A DNA stretch of 13,770 bases from Gemmatimonadales bacterium (GCA_030636765.1 DAOVWI010000047.1:1-13770); one strand, 5' to 3'. Counted from the stretch's first letter, positions 6,187 to 13,770 are shown. Notes: a model not told the origin generated them from the sequence alone. A program made the numbers and translations.

Positions 6187-8277
6187 TTACTCCGGGGGCG
6201 CGCTCGCCACCTGAGCCCGGATGTAGTGCTGGAGGGCGCCGGCCTGGATCTCGGACAGCCCGATGAACTGCGGCATGCCCAACGTCCTGCGGGCGCCGCC
6301 GATCACCACGTCCACGAACGCCTCGTGCGAGAGCACGACCGGAGAAGCGCGCAGATCGGGCGCGTTTCCGCCCGACACGGCGACGGGACCGTGGCAGAGA
6401 GCGCACTTGCCCTTGTAGATGGGCGCCCCGACCTCGGCGAGCACCTGGTCGATCACGAAGTCGGGGGCGTCGATGGGCTCGGGGATGAAGGGCGGGGGTG
6501 AGGGCGGCAGCTCCCGATCGCCGCCGAGGGCGAAGCTGACCAGCCGACGCGGGTGCACCTTGTACGCCCAGCCGTGCTGGGCCGCCAGTGAGCCGCCGAG
6601 CCCGGTCATCGCGGCGCCCCAGCCCACGAGCAGCGACACGTACTGTGTCCCGTCGACGGCGTACGTGATGGGTGGAGCGGAGATGCCGGAGCCGACATCG
6701 AAGCTCCAGAGCGCCTCGCCATCGTCCGCCCGGTAGGCGACGAGCTGCCCGTCCGCCCGCCCCTGGAGGACCAGGTTCCCGGCCGTCGTCAGCGTGCCGG
6801 CGTTCCAGGCCCCGGGAAGCGGCACCTCCCAGACGGCTCGCTGCTCCACCGGATCCCACGCCTTCAGCGAGCTTGTCCCGGCGTCGGCCGGGGTGTCCGC
6901 CCCGAAGAGGTGGACTCCCGCGCCGTCGAAGGCCCAGTCGGGGGAGCGCCAGGCCTGCACGTCGATGCCTTCGTCCGAAAACAGCCCCGCTATCTCCATC
7001 GTGGGGATGTACGCCAGGCCGGTACCGGGGTTGTAGGACATCGCGTGCCAGCTGTGCGCGCCCCACGGGCTCGGGTACACCTCCGCCTCCCCGTCCTCGT
7101 ACCGGGCACCCGCGATCTCGACCGGACGGCCGGTCTCGAGATCGATCTCCGACGCCCACGTCACCTTGGAGAAGGGCTCGGCCGAGAGCAACCGGCCCGT
7201 CTCCCGGTCGATCACGTAGAAGAAACCGTTCTTGGGCGCGTGGAGGAGGGCCTTCACCTCCCGGCCGTCGATCGTGAGATCGGCCAGCACGATGTCCATG
7301 TTCGAGTTGTAGTCCCAGGCCTCGGCGGGCGTGGTCTGATAGTGCCAGCGGTACTCGCCGGTGTCGGCGTCGAGGGCCACGATCGAGCAGAGGAAGAGAT
7401 TGTCGCCGCCGTCGGGACTACGGATCTTCGTGTTCCAGGGCGCGCCGTTGCCCGTCCCCAGATACACGACGTCGAACTCGGGATCGTAGGTGATCGCGTT
7501 CCATACCGTGCCGCCGCCGCCGTACTTCCACCACTCACCGGTCCAGGTCTCGGCGGCCATCGCCATGGCTTCGCTCTCGAAGCCGTCCGCGGGATTGCCC
7601 GGCACCACATAGAACCGCCAAGCCTGCTCGCCCGTGGCCGCGTCGTAGGCGGTTACGTAGCCGCGGATCGGGCCGAACTCCGTCCCGCCGTTCCCGATGA
7701 TCACCTTGTCCTTGAAGACCTTCGGGACGCCCGTGATGATGAGCGGCAGAGCCGGGTCCACCGTCATCTGGCTCCAGAGCTCGGTTCCGTCGCTCGCATC
7801 CACGGCAATCAGGCGACCGTCCATGGTGGCCACGTAGACCGCCCCCTTCCAGAAGGCGATGCCGCGGCTGTAGTCCCACATCATCCGGAGCCGATCGCCC
7901 GCGTGCTCGATCACCTCGGGATCGTACTCCCACAGGAGCTCGCCCGTCGTCGCGTCCACGGCGCGGAGGACGTTGTAGCTCCCTTCGTAGTAGAGGACTC
8001 CATCCACGACGAGCGGAGTGCCCACCAGAGACCGGTCGTCGGGGAGGTCCACGTACCAAGTGATGCCGAGCTCGGACACGTTCCCGTCGTTCACCTGAGC
8101 GAGGGGGCTGTAGCGCTGCTCGCTGTAGTTCCGCGCGTAGGCGAGCCAGTTGTCACCGCTCGTGGCGTCGGCGAGGGCCTCGTCATCGACGAAGGTCGAG
8201 GTATTCACCTCGCCACAGCCGACGAGAGCGATTCCGATCACGGCGGCGCTCGCGGTCCACGGTAGCCTGCGCGTCAT
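6187..8277 (-). CDS. PQQ-dependent dehydrogenase with C-terminal cytochrome c domain, predicted lipoprotein
   Basis: Quinohaemoprotein of the PQQ methanol/ethanol dehydrogenase family: an eight-bladed propeller oxidising an alcohol or related substrate outside the cytoplasm, passing electrons from PQQ to its own haem c. 696 residues from ATG at 8277, supported by AAGAGGAGG just upstream; the frame is open 24 codons further, but the chosen start gives a signal peptide (MTRRLPWTASAAVIGIALVGC) with lipobox LVGC, Cys21. Propeller motifs include several A.DA.TGE.LW repeats, GGGGTVWNAITYDPE and the active-site-like AWDYNSNMD. The haem motif CALCH is at 625-629, with the likely axial Met668 in LGMPQF. 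In most quinohaemoprotein alcohol dehydrogenases a vicinal Cys-Cys follows WEYDP; here that stretch reads RMMWDYSRGIAFWKG, so the disulfide ring is absent. Substrate unknown. Confidence 0.94.
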   Translation of the reverse strand: MTRRLPWTASAAVIGIALVGCGEVNTSTFVDDEALADATSGDNWLAYARNYSEQRYSPLAQVNDGNVSELGITWYVDLPDDRSLVGTPLVVDGVLYYEGSYNVLRAVDATTGELLWEYDPEVIEHAGDRLRMMWDYSRGIAFWKGAVYVATMDGRLIAVDASDGTELWSQMTVDPALPLIITGVPKVFKDKVIIGNGGTEFGPIRGYVTAYDAATGEQAWRFYVVPGNPADGFESEAMAMAAETWTGEWWKYGGGGTVWNAITYDPEFDVVYLGTGNGAPWNTKIRSPDGGDNLFLCSIVALDADTGEYRWHYQTTPAEAWDYNSNMDIVLADLTIDGREVKALLHAPKNGFFYVIDRETGRLLSAEPFSKVTWASEIDLETGRPVEIAGARYEDGEAEVYPSPWGAHSWHAMSYNPGTGLAYIPTMEIAGLFSDEGIDVQAWRSPDWAFDGAGVHLFGADTPADAGTSSLKAWDPVEQRAVWEVPLPGAWNAGTLTTAGNLVLQGRADGQLVAYRADDGEALWSFDVGSGISAPPITYAVDGTQYVSLLVGWGAAMTGLGGSLAAQHGWAYKVHPRRLVSFALGGDRELPPSPPPFIPEPIDAPDFVIDQVLAEVGAPIYKGKCALCHGPVAVSGGNAPDLRASPVVLSHEAFVDVVIGGARRTLGMPQFIGLSEIQAGALQHYIRAQVASAPPE

Positions 8278-8335
8278 GGCGCCTCCTCTTGCCAGGTGGA
8301 TCCCCCAAAGTGCAGCGGGCCGGGGCGCCGAACCA

Positions 8336-8347
8336 GGCTGGCCAGCC
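8336..8347. repeat. Perfect 12-base palindrome upstream of the PQQ dehydrogenase gene
   Basis: GGCTGGCCAGCC reads identically on both strands. It sits in the 77-base gap between the 90-residue unknown gene (stop at 8355) and the PQQ dehydrogenase start (8277), about 59 bases before that start. It could be a dimeric regulator site or part of a hairpin after the upstream gene; no T-run follows. In DNA this GC-rich, chance palindromes of this kind are not rare. Confidence 0.3.
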
Positions 8348-8354
8348 AACGCCG

Positions 8355-8627
8355 CTACGAATCCTCCTTCTCGAACACCAGGTCGATCTCCAGGCCCTCG
8401 TCTCCGATCGGTCTACACGTGGCGGCTGTTTGCGACCAGTCGACCTTTCCCGGCAAATGCGCGATAGGCTGCTTCAGCTCCCGCAGCCCTCTGCCCCGGT
8501 CGTCAACCAGCCACACCTGGACCAGCGTCTTCTCGAAGATTCGAATCCTGGGCACCGTCCCCTCCTTGTCGTATTTGGCAAACTCCAACCAGGTCGTCTC
8601 AATCGCTTCCAGAGGCTGAGCGATCAC
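8355..8627 (-). CDS. Hypothetical protein (90 aa)
   Basis: Not recognised. The product is soluble, with no signal or membrane segment, and has a protein-like composition: IAQPLEAIETTWLEFAKYD, then RIRIFEKTLVQVWLVDD, an amphipathic RGLRELKQPIAHLPGKVDW, and an acidic end LEIDLVFEKEDS. Base composition is lower in GC than the flanking large genes (about 56% by eye), and codon choice is not the extreme GC3 of a shadow frame. The start is uncertain: GTG at 8627 is the only usual codon and has no Shine-Dalgarno; the frame is open upstream to a TAG at 8679-8681, with only CTG, ATT or ATC as further options. It could also be the remnant of a longer gene that lost its 5' end. Same strand as the PQQ dehydrogenase 77 bases downstream. 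Confidence 0.55.
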   Translation of the reverse strand: MIAQPLEAIETTWLEFAKYDKEGTVPRIRIFEKTLVQVWLVDDRGRGLRELKQPIAHLPGKVDWSQTAATCRPIGDEGLEIDLVFEKEDS

Positions 8628-8791
8628 GATAAGAATACTGCGTGGAGGCTCACGACCTGGCAGCGAGCACGCTGGCCGCTATTGGGGTGGCTCCAAGGCA
8701 CGACGCGCTCCTCCCCTTGTGCCGGTCTGATGCCCTGCTGATTTTGCCCTTCGCTCTTTCTACTTCTCGAACCACGACTGGATTCGCGCCC

Positions 8792-11700
8792 ATGAAGATC
8801 GTGAAGGATTGCGGGCTCAACCTCGCTTTTCGTGCCCTGGCTTCGGCGTTCATCGCCGGTCTCTCGATGGTCCTCTGGAAACCCGCTCCGGCGCCTGCGG
8901 CGTGGGCGGGTGCTGCCGTACGGCTCGGTGCTGCCCTGCCGCCGGCCGCTGCCGTACTGCAGGACACGGCGCAGGAGAAGGAGGAGGACGACGAGGAGAA
9001 GAAGGGCCTCCCTCTCGAGCCGACCCGCACGCTTCGCTTCACCGCGGACCGTGGGACGTGGATGTCGCTGGACGTGAGTCCGGATGGATCACGGATCGTG
9101 TTCGATCATCTCGGGGATCTCTACCTGCTGCCGATCGGGGGAGGGGAGGCGGACCGGCTCACCGAGGGATTGGCGTTCGATGCGCAGCCTCGCTTCAGTC
9201 CCGACGGGAGCCGCGTCGTCTTCGTCTCGGACCGGAGCGGAGGCGAGAACATCTGGGTGATCTCGGTCGACGGCCGCGACACCCTCCAGATCACCAAGGG
9301 GAAGGCGAACGAGTACGCCTCTCCGGAGTGGACACCAGACGGGGGCTATATCGTGGCGTCCAGGATCGATGGGCTCTTCGGACCAGCCAAGCTGTGGCTC
9401 TACCACGTGGATGGGGGAACGGGAACGGCGCTCGTCAAGGAGCCCGAGGAGCTGAAGACGTTGGGCGCGACCTTCGGGCCCGATGAGCGCTACATTTGGT
9501 TCGCGGAGCGGACGGGAAACTGGCAATACAACGCCATCTTTCCCCAGTACCAACTCGCCGTGTACGACCGGGAGACCGGCCGGCGGACGACGATGTCGGC
9601 GCGGTACGGTTCGGCCTTCCGCCCGGCGATCTCCCCGGACGGCCGGTGGCTGGTATACGGTAGCCGGCACGACGAGCACACGGGGCTACGCATTCGCGAC
9701 ACCGAGTCCGGCGAGGAGCGGTGGCTCGCCTACCCGGTGCAGCGCGACGATCAGGAATCGAGGGCCAGCCTGGACGTGCTGCCCGGCTACGCCTTTGCGC
9801 CCGACTCGCGGGAAGTGGTCGTCTCCTACGGCGGGCGAATCTGGCGTGTGCCGGTCGACGGCGCCGAGGCGACCGAGGTTCCGTTCCGGATCGAGGTCGA
9901 TCTGCCCCTGGGCCCCGAAGTGCGCTTCGCGTACCGCATCGAAGACGCTCCCACGTTCACCGTTCGGCAGATTCGAGATGCCGTCCCCTCTCCCGGAGGC
10001 GATCGCCTGGCGTTCGTCGTCCTGGACCACCTCCGGGTGATGGACTACCCGGACGGCGACCCCGTCCGGCTCACCGACCTGGAGGTAGGCGAATTCGAGC
10101 CTGCCTGGTCGCCCGACGGCCGCTGGATCGCCTTCGTGACGTGGTCCGACACGGCGGGCGGCCACATCTACCGCGTACGTGCGGACGGCGATGGGCCGGC
10201 CGAGCGGTTGACGGGGGTGTCCGGCTACTACCGGCAACCCGCCTGGTCGCCGGACGGGTCGCGCATCGTGGCGGTACGAAGCGCCGCTCGGGACATGCAG
10301 GAGGCGAGAGGCTTCTTCCGAGGCGGCCTCGGCGAAGAGTTCGTGTGGGTGCCGGCGACGGGCGGGGATCTCCAGCTGGTCGCACCGGCGGGTGACCGAT
10401 CGGCGCCCCACTTCTCGGGCTCCAGCGACCGGATCTACGCCTTCAGCCGCTCGGAAGGGCTCGTCTCCTTCCGGTGGGATGGAACCGATGAGAAGCAGCA
10501 CCTCAAGGTGGTGGGCGCGAAGCTCCCCGGGGCAGAGGAGCCCATGCGTGCCTCGCTCGTGCTCCTGTCCCCCGCGGGAGGAAAGGCGCTCGCAGCGGTC
10601 GTGAACGACCTGTACGTCGTGACGGTGCCGTACGTGGGCGGCGAGACGCCTTCGGTCTCCGTGGCCAAGCCGGAGGAGGCCGCCTTCCCTGTCCGCAAGC
10701 TCACCGATGTCGGCGGAGGTTTCCCGGCCTGGGGGGACGATGGCCGAACCGTCCACTGGACGATCGGGAACGCACACTTTGTCTACGATCTCGAGCGCGC
10801 GAAGGTCTTTGAGGACAGCGTGAAGGCGGTCAAGAAGGCTGAGGCCTCGGCCAAGGAAGAAGCGCCGGACGAAGGCGAGGCCGAAGCCGACGAAGGCGAG
10901 GATGAAGGCGAGGCGGAAGCGGATGCCGGCGAAGGGCAAGGCGAAGAAGAGGAGGAGCCCCGCTACGAGCCGGCGGAGAGGCGGATCGAGATCACGGCGC
11001 AGCGGGACCTCCCTCGAGGGACCGTGGTGCTTCGGGGCGGACGCGCCGTCACCATGGTCGGCGATCAGATCATCGAGGATGCGGCGATCGTGGTCCGCGA
11101 CAGCCGCATCGAGCGGGTCGCGCCGAGCGCCGAGGTCGAAACGCCCTCGGACGCACGGGAGATCGACGTGACAGGGACCACGATCATCCCCGGATTCGTG
11201 GACACCCACTACCACGCCCAGTGGCTGGTGGCGGGCATCCACAACACTCGCGTCTGGCAGTATCCGGCGAACCTCGCCTACGGGGTGACCACGACCCGCG
11301 ATCCCCAGACCTCCACGACCGACATCCTCACCTACAGCGACCGGGTGGAGACGGGCGACCTGATCGGCCCGCGCATCTACTCGACCGGCCCCGGCGTCTT
11401 CATCTCGGAGCAGATCCGGGACCTCGATCACGCCCGCGACGTCCTGCGCCGCTACAGCGATTACTATGACACGAAGACGTTCAAGATGTACATGTCAGGG
11501 AACCGGCAGCAGAGGCAGTGGCTGATCATGGCCGCCCGGGAGCTGGAGCTGATGCCGACCACGGAGGGCGGGCTCGACTTTCCGCTCAACCTGACCCATG
11601 CCATCGACGGTTACTCGGGCCTCGAGCACTCACTCCCGATCCTCCCGATCTACGAGGATGTGATCGAGCTGTTCGTAGAGACCGGGATCACGCACACGCC

Positions 11701-12289
11701 GACCCTGCTCGTCTCCTACGGCGGGCCGTTCGGGGAGAACTTCTACTACGCGACGGAGCCCGTGCACGACGACGCGAAACTGCGCCGCTTCACCCCGCAC
11801 GCCGAGATCGACGCCAAGTCCCGTCGTCGCGGCAGCAGCCAAGGGGGGGCCGGCTGGTTCATGGAGGAGGAGTACGTCTTCGAGCAGCATGCCCGGTTCG
11901 CGAAGGAGCTGATCGAGGCGGGTGGTCGGGTCGGAGTGGGGAGCCACGGCCAGCTGCAGGGCCTTGGCTACCACTGGGAGCTCTGGTCCCTGCAGTCCGG
12001 AGGCATGTCCGAGCACAACGCGCTCAGGGCCGCGACGATCCTGGGTGCCGAGGCGATCGGATTCGGCCACGACATCGGCAGCCTCGAGACTGGGAAGCTG
12101 GCCGACCTTATCGTGTTCGACGCCAATCCGCTCGACGCGATCCGCAACACGGCCCAGATCCGCTACGTGATGAAGAACGGCCGGCTGTACGATGGCGAGA
12201 CGCTTGACGAGGTGTATCCGCGCGAACGGCCGTTCCCGCCGCTGCGCTGGGCAGATCGGGAGCCGGACGTGGCCGCCGGGATGCGCTGA
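8792..12289 (+). CDS. Exported TolB-type beta-propeller fused to amidohydrolase
   Basis: 1165 residues from ATG at 8792. I prefer this to the frame's first GTG at 8642 because it gives a signal-like N-terminus (charged start, hydrophobic 11-28); neither start has a clear ribosome site. Region 1, about 80-670: TolB/PD40 propeller repeats such as VSPDGSRIVF (95-104), FSPDGSRVVFVSD (135-147) and several later SPDGRW copies. Region 2, about 681-727: a Glu/Asp/Ala/Gly-rich acidic linker. Region 3, about 745-1165: a metal-dependent amidohydrolase (imidazolonepropionase/prolidase-like) with VDTHYHAQ (His806, His808), a possible carbamylated Lys898 (FKMY), His936 (THA) and His946 (LEHS), and the C-terminal GKLADLIVFDANP signature. 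The last ligand, usually Asp in GTD/GSD, is at SHGQ (His1052). Probably periplasmic or secreted hydrolysis of peptide-like or cyclic amide substrates; the propeller may bind substrate. Substrate unknown. Confidence 0.93.
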   Translation: MKIVKDCGLNLAFRALASAFIAGLSMVLWKPAPAPAAWAGAAVRLGAALPPAAAVLQDTAQEKEEDDEEKKGLPLEPTRTLRFTADRGTWMSLDVSPDGSRIVFDHLGDLYLLPIGGGEADRLTEGLAFDAQPRFSPDGSRVVFVSDRSGGENIWVISVDGRDTLQITKGKANEYASPEWTPDGGYIVASRIDGLFGPAKLWLYHVDGGTGTALVKEPEELKTLGATFGPDERYIWFAERTGNWQYNAIFPQYQLAVYDRETGRRTTMSARYGSAFRPAISPDGRWLVYGSRHDEHTGLRIRDTESGEERWLAYPVQRDDQESRASLDVLPGYAFAPDSREVVVSYGGRIWRVPVDGAEATEVPFRIEVDLPLGPEVRFAYRIEDAPTFTVRQIRDAVPSPGGDRLAFVVLDHLRVMDYPDGDPVRLTDLEVGEFEPAWSPDGRWIAFVTWSDTAGGHIYRVRADGDGPAERLTGVSGYYRQPAWSPDGSRIVAVRSAARDMQEARGFFRGGLGEEFVWVPATGGDLQLVAPAGDRSAPHFSGSSDRIYAFSRSEGLVSFRWDGTDEKQHLKVVGAKLPGAEEPMRASLVLLSPAGGKALAAVVNDLYVVTVPYVGGETPSVSVAKPEEAAFPVRKLTDVGGGFPAWGDDGRTVHWTIGNAHFVYDLERAKVFEDSVKAVKKAEASAKEEAPDEGEAEADEGEDEGEAEADAGEGQGEEEEEPRYEPAERRIEITAQRDLPRGTVVLRGGRAVTMVGDQIIEDAAIVVRDSRIERVAPSAEVETPSDAREIDVTGTTIIPGFVDTHYHAQWLVAGIHNTRVWQYPANLAYGVTTTRDPQTSTTDILTYSDRVETGDLIGPRIYSTGPGVFISEQIRDLDHARDVLRRYSDYYDTKTFKMYMSGNRQQRQWLIMAARELELMPTTEGGLDFPLNLTHAIDGYSGLEHSLPILPIYEDVIELFVETGITHTPTLLVSYGGPFGENFYYATEPVHDDAKLRRFTPHAEIDAKSRRRGSSQGGAGWFMEEEYVFEQHARFAKELIEAGGRVGVGSHGQLQGLGYHWELWSLQSGGMSEHNALRAATILGAEAIGFGHDIGSLETGKLADLIVFDANPLDAIRNTAQIRYVMKNGRLYDGETLDEVYPRERPFPPLRWADREPDVAAGMR

Positions 12290-12300
12290 GAGCCGCCCTC

Positions 12301-12726
12301 CTATCGGTCGTGCCGCGCCTTCTCGAGAACGGGATGGATCGCGAGGCCGGGCACCCGGTCGAAGTGGCGGATGTTGCCGGTCACGAGATCGAGGCCGTGG
12401 TATACGGCCGTGGCCGCGATTTGAAGGTCGGCGTCCGCGAGCGGACGGCCCTCGGACCGGAGGTGGGCTTCCAGCTGTCCGAAGACGCGTGCCACGGCGA
12501 GGTCGTAGGGAAGTACGGTGACGGTTGGCAGAACCCGCGCCTCGATGTTCTCGAGATGTCGCCGGCGGGCCGTCGATCGGAAGGCTCCCTCGAACAGCTC
12601 TCCGAGGACGACGGCGCTGGTGAACTGGTCCTCCCTCGAGACCGCCCTCAGCCATTCCACGTACGCCGGCAGTGGCCGGGGACGAAGCAGCTCGGAGATC
12701 GCGTCGGTATTAAAGAGGTACGCCAC
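12301..12726 (-). CDS. vapC: VapC/FitB-like PIN-domain toxin
   Basis: PIN-domain ribonuclease of a type II toxin-antitoxin pair, 141 residues from GTG at 12726, a normal VapC length. The first motif reads YLFNTDAISELLRPRP, aligning with FitB/VapC YLLDTNVISELLR; the usual leading catalytic Asp is Asn6, with Asp8 two residues later. Other acidic sites are present: Glu43 in VVLGELFEG, Asp98 and Asp100 in PLADADLQIAATA, and the TGNIRHFDRVPGL end motif (Asn118). The frame is open far upstream, but that part overlaps the antitoxin and is not VapC-like. The start follows the antitoxin stop by five bases (12727-12731), the usual translational coupling. It converges with the amidohydrolase fusion gene, 11 bases between stops. 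Whether the NTD variant is active is not clear. Confidence 0.87.
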   Translation of the reverse strand: MAYLFNTDAISELLRPRPLPAYVEWLRAVSREDQFTSAVVLGELFEGAFRSTARRRHLENIEARVLPTVTVLPYDLAVARVFGQLEAHLRSEGRPLADADLQIAATAVYHGLDLVTGNIRHFDRVPGLAIHPVLEKARHDR

Positions 12727-12731
12727 CGCCT

Positions 12732-13010
12732 TCAGGCCAGAGGCTCTTGGGATCGGCGCCGGTCCCGCGACCAACTCTCGAGCCATGCCGCAAGGTCGCC
12801 GGACTCCTCCCACCCGCCTGCGAGGCTGGCCAGGCCACCCTCGGGCCCGGCCAGGCGCAGTCGTTGGATCCGATCGAGATCCTCCGCGCTCACGAGAGCG
12901 GCGACGGGCCTGCCGTGGCGCGTGATGACGATTGGCTTTCCCCGTTCCGCGCTGCGGACGCAGGAGGAGAGTTTCGCTTTGACCTCGGCCCTTGGTGACC
13001 ATGAACCCAA
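12732..13010 (-). CDS. Phd/YefM-family antitoxin (start uncertain, possible frameshift)
   Basis: Antitoxin partner of the PIN toxin, which binds its own promoter and neutralises the toxin. The Phd core is clear: AEVKAKLSSCVRSAERG followed by KPIVITRHGRPVAALVSAEDLDRI, then a variable toxin-binding tail ending in RRRSQEPLA. In this frame there is no ATG; the nearest starts are TTG at 13010 (used here, 92 residues) and TTG at 13040, neither with a good ribosome site. An ATG at 13002-13000 lies in the +1 frame, and dropping one base from the C-run at 12989-12991 would give MVTKAEVKAKL, a typical Phd beginning. That suggests an indel, either real or a sequence error. The downstream toxin gene is five bases away. 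Confidence 0.8.
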   Translation of the reverse strand: MGSWSPRAEVKAKLSSCVRSAERGKPIVITRHGRPVAALVSAEDLDRIQRLRLAGPEGGLASLAGGWEESGDLAAWLESWSRDRRRSQEPLA

Positions 13011-13156
13011 CCGCGGTCCAACGGCGAACGGGGGTTCCAACGGTGGGTCTCGGTGTCAATGGCAGGTCATCGGCTGTCAGAGCCCTCCGCTAGTGTACCG
13101 TCTGAGAAGCCAGCCGAATAACGTTCGGACCTTCCTCGAGAAGTAGCAGCTACGCC
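13011..13156. other. Intergenic gap between the divergent antitoxin and nuclease genes
   Basis: This 146-base gap must contain the start region and promoter of the toxin-antitoxin pair and of the RecB-like nuclease. I see no convincing -35/-10 pair, tRNA or long inverted repeat that could be an antitoxin operator. Part of it would be coding if the antitoxin starts at the upstream TTG at 13040. Confidence 0.5.
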
Positions 13157-13770
13157 ATGCGCCGACTCAGCCAGACCTCGATGTCCACCTACGAGACGTG
13201 TCCACAGAAGTGGAAGCTCCAGTACGTGGACGATCGGCCGACGAAGACGAACCGCTTCATGAACCTCGGCTCCGCGATCCATGCGGGGCTCGAGTGTTTC
13301 TACCAGCGGCGGATCTCCGAGCCCGCCACGCTGGACGAGATGATCCAGGCTTTCGAGGCCGAGATCGATCCGGCCGCCTACGCGTCCGACGAGCAGCGCG
13401 AGCGCGCCCGGGCCGACGGCCTCCAGATGATCCGGGACTTCCGCGCGGCCCACGCTCCGGGATTCCGGCCCGCCCTGCTCGTCGAGGGCATGATCCGCTT
13501 CGAGCTCGACGGCGTGCCGCTCGTCGCCAAGATCGATCGCGTGGACAAGCTGAACGGGCAGGGCAACGGGCAAGCGAGCGACGCGGGCCGGAGCGCGGTT
13601 CGGATCGTCGACTACAAGTCGGGCTTCAAGGCCCCGCAGCTTGAGCAAGTACGAGTGAACCCCCAGCTCACCCTCTACCAGGTGGCCGTGGAGAGCGCAC
13701 TCGGCCTGAAGGTGGAGGCCGTGGGCCTGTACCACGTGCCGTCGCAGACGCTCTTCGAGGTGCCGGCGCA
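13157..13770 (+). CDS. RecB-like PD-(D/E)XK nuclease family protein (3' end beyond window)
   Basis: N-terminal 204 residues of a RecB/AddB/Cas4-type PD-(D/E)XK nuclease, a metal-dependent DNA exonuclease fold. It begins with LSQTSMSTYETCPQKWKLQY (4-23), the usual start of PDDEXK_1 proteins, with one Cys (Cys15) in the position where iron-sulfur members have their first cluster ligand. GSAIHAGLE (38-46) gives His42, VAKIDRVD (123-130) gives Asp127, VDYKSG (151-156) gives Asp152 and Lys154, and NPQLTLYQ (168-175) matches the RecB Q-x-x-x-Y motif. The remaining Cys ligands, if any, would lie beyond the window. It could be a stand-alone repair nuclease or a phage- or CRISPR-type accessory enzyme; no CRISPR or phage genes are visible nearby. 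ATG at 13157 is chosen by homology of the first motif; the ribosome site is weak. Confidence 0.88.
   Translation, partial: MRRLSQTSMSTYETCPQKWKLQYVDDRPTKTNRFMNLGSAIHAGLECFYQRRISEPATLDEMIQAFEAEIDPAAYASDEQRERARADGLQMIRDFRAAHAPGFRPALLVEGMIRFELDGVPLVAKIDRVDKLNGQGNGQASDAGRSAVRIVDYKSGFKAPQLEQVRVNPQLTLYQVAVESALGLKVEAVGLYHVPSQTLFEVPA

Noticed and set aside
6910..8265. 451-codon plus-strand ORF opposite the PQQ dehydrogenase
   Set aside because: Antisense frame of a gene with clear PQQ-propeller and CxxCH motifs; the product resembles no family.
8642..8791. N-terminal 50-codon extension of the TolB-amidohydrolase from GTG 8642
   Set aside because: Adds residues before a good signal-like N-terminus at ATG 8792 and has no ribosome site; more likely upstream leader.
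9686..11431. 581-codon minus-strand ORF inside the TolB-amidohydrolase gene
   Set aside because: Antisense shadow of a well-supported gene; composition biased to Arg, Asp, Val and Gly without domain motifs.

Overview
The window is GC-rich throughout (about 65% by eye) and densely coded on both strands. Its genes suggest a Gram-negative, probably soil- or sediment-type bacterium: lipoprotein signal peptides, a PQQ dehydrogenase with a cytochrome c tail, and a TolB-propeller/amidohydrolase fusion. The last type is common in Gemmatimonadota and Acidobacteriota. The phylum is an inference from gene content only.

Layout. (1) 1-3223: a YbbA-YbbP ABC exporter operon on the minus strand, diverging across only 25 bases from a TesA-like lipoprotein esterase. 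(2) 3265-3894: a small stand-alone GGDEF protein on the minus strand. (3) 4166-6117: a plus-strand run of a classical SDR oxidoreductase, a glycine-reductase-selenoprotein-B-like gene, and a small protein of unknown function. (4) 6187-8627: on the minus strand, a 90-residue unknown protein followed by a lipoprotein PQQ dehydrogenase with a C-terminal haem domain. (5) 8792-12289: a large exported TolB beta-propeller plus amidohydrolase fusion. (6) 12301-13010: a Phd/VapC-type toxin-antitoxin pair on the minus strand. (7) 13157-end: a RecB-like PD-(D/E)XK nuclease, cut by the window edge.

Main result. The gene at 4892-5779 would conventionally be called as two ORFs, 4892-5404 and 5423-5779. They are in the same frame and separated only by one TGA (5402-5404). 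The TGA sits where GrdB-like proteins carry selenocysteine and forms a U-P-V-C redox motif. A stable hairpin with a G-first loop begins 8 bases after it, with the loop 18 bases downstream, matching bacterial SECIS geometry. I annotate one selenoprotein of 295 residues with Sec171. It follows an NADPH-type SDR by 24 bases and precedes the small unknown gene, suggesting a selenium-dependent redox unit not tied to classical glycine fermentation.

Other points are the conserved ybbAP/tesA arrangement with GTSL in place of GDSL, a possible one-base frameshift at the antitoxin start, NTD in place of DTN in the toxin's first acidic motif, loss of the vicinal cysteines in the PQQ enzyme, and a His where most related amidohydrolases have the last metal-binding Asp. 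No rRNA, tRNA, CRISPR array, insertion sequence or prophage gene was seen. No gene-free stretch exceeds 300 bases.
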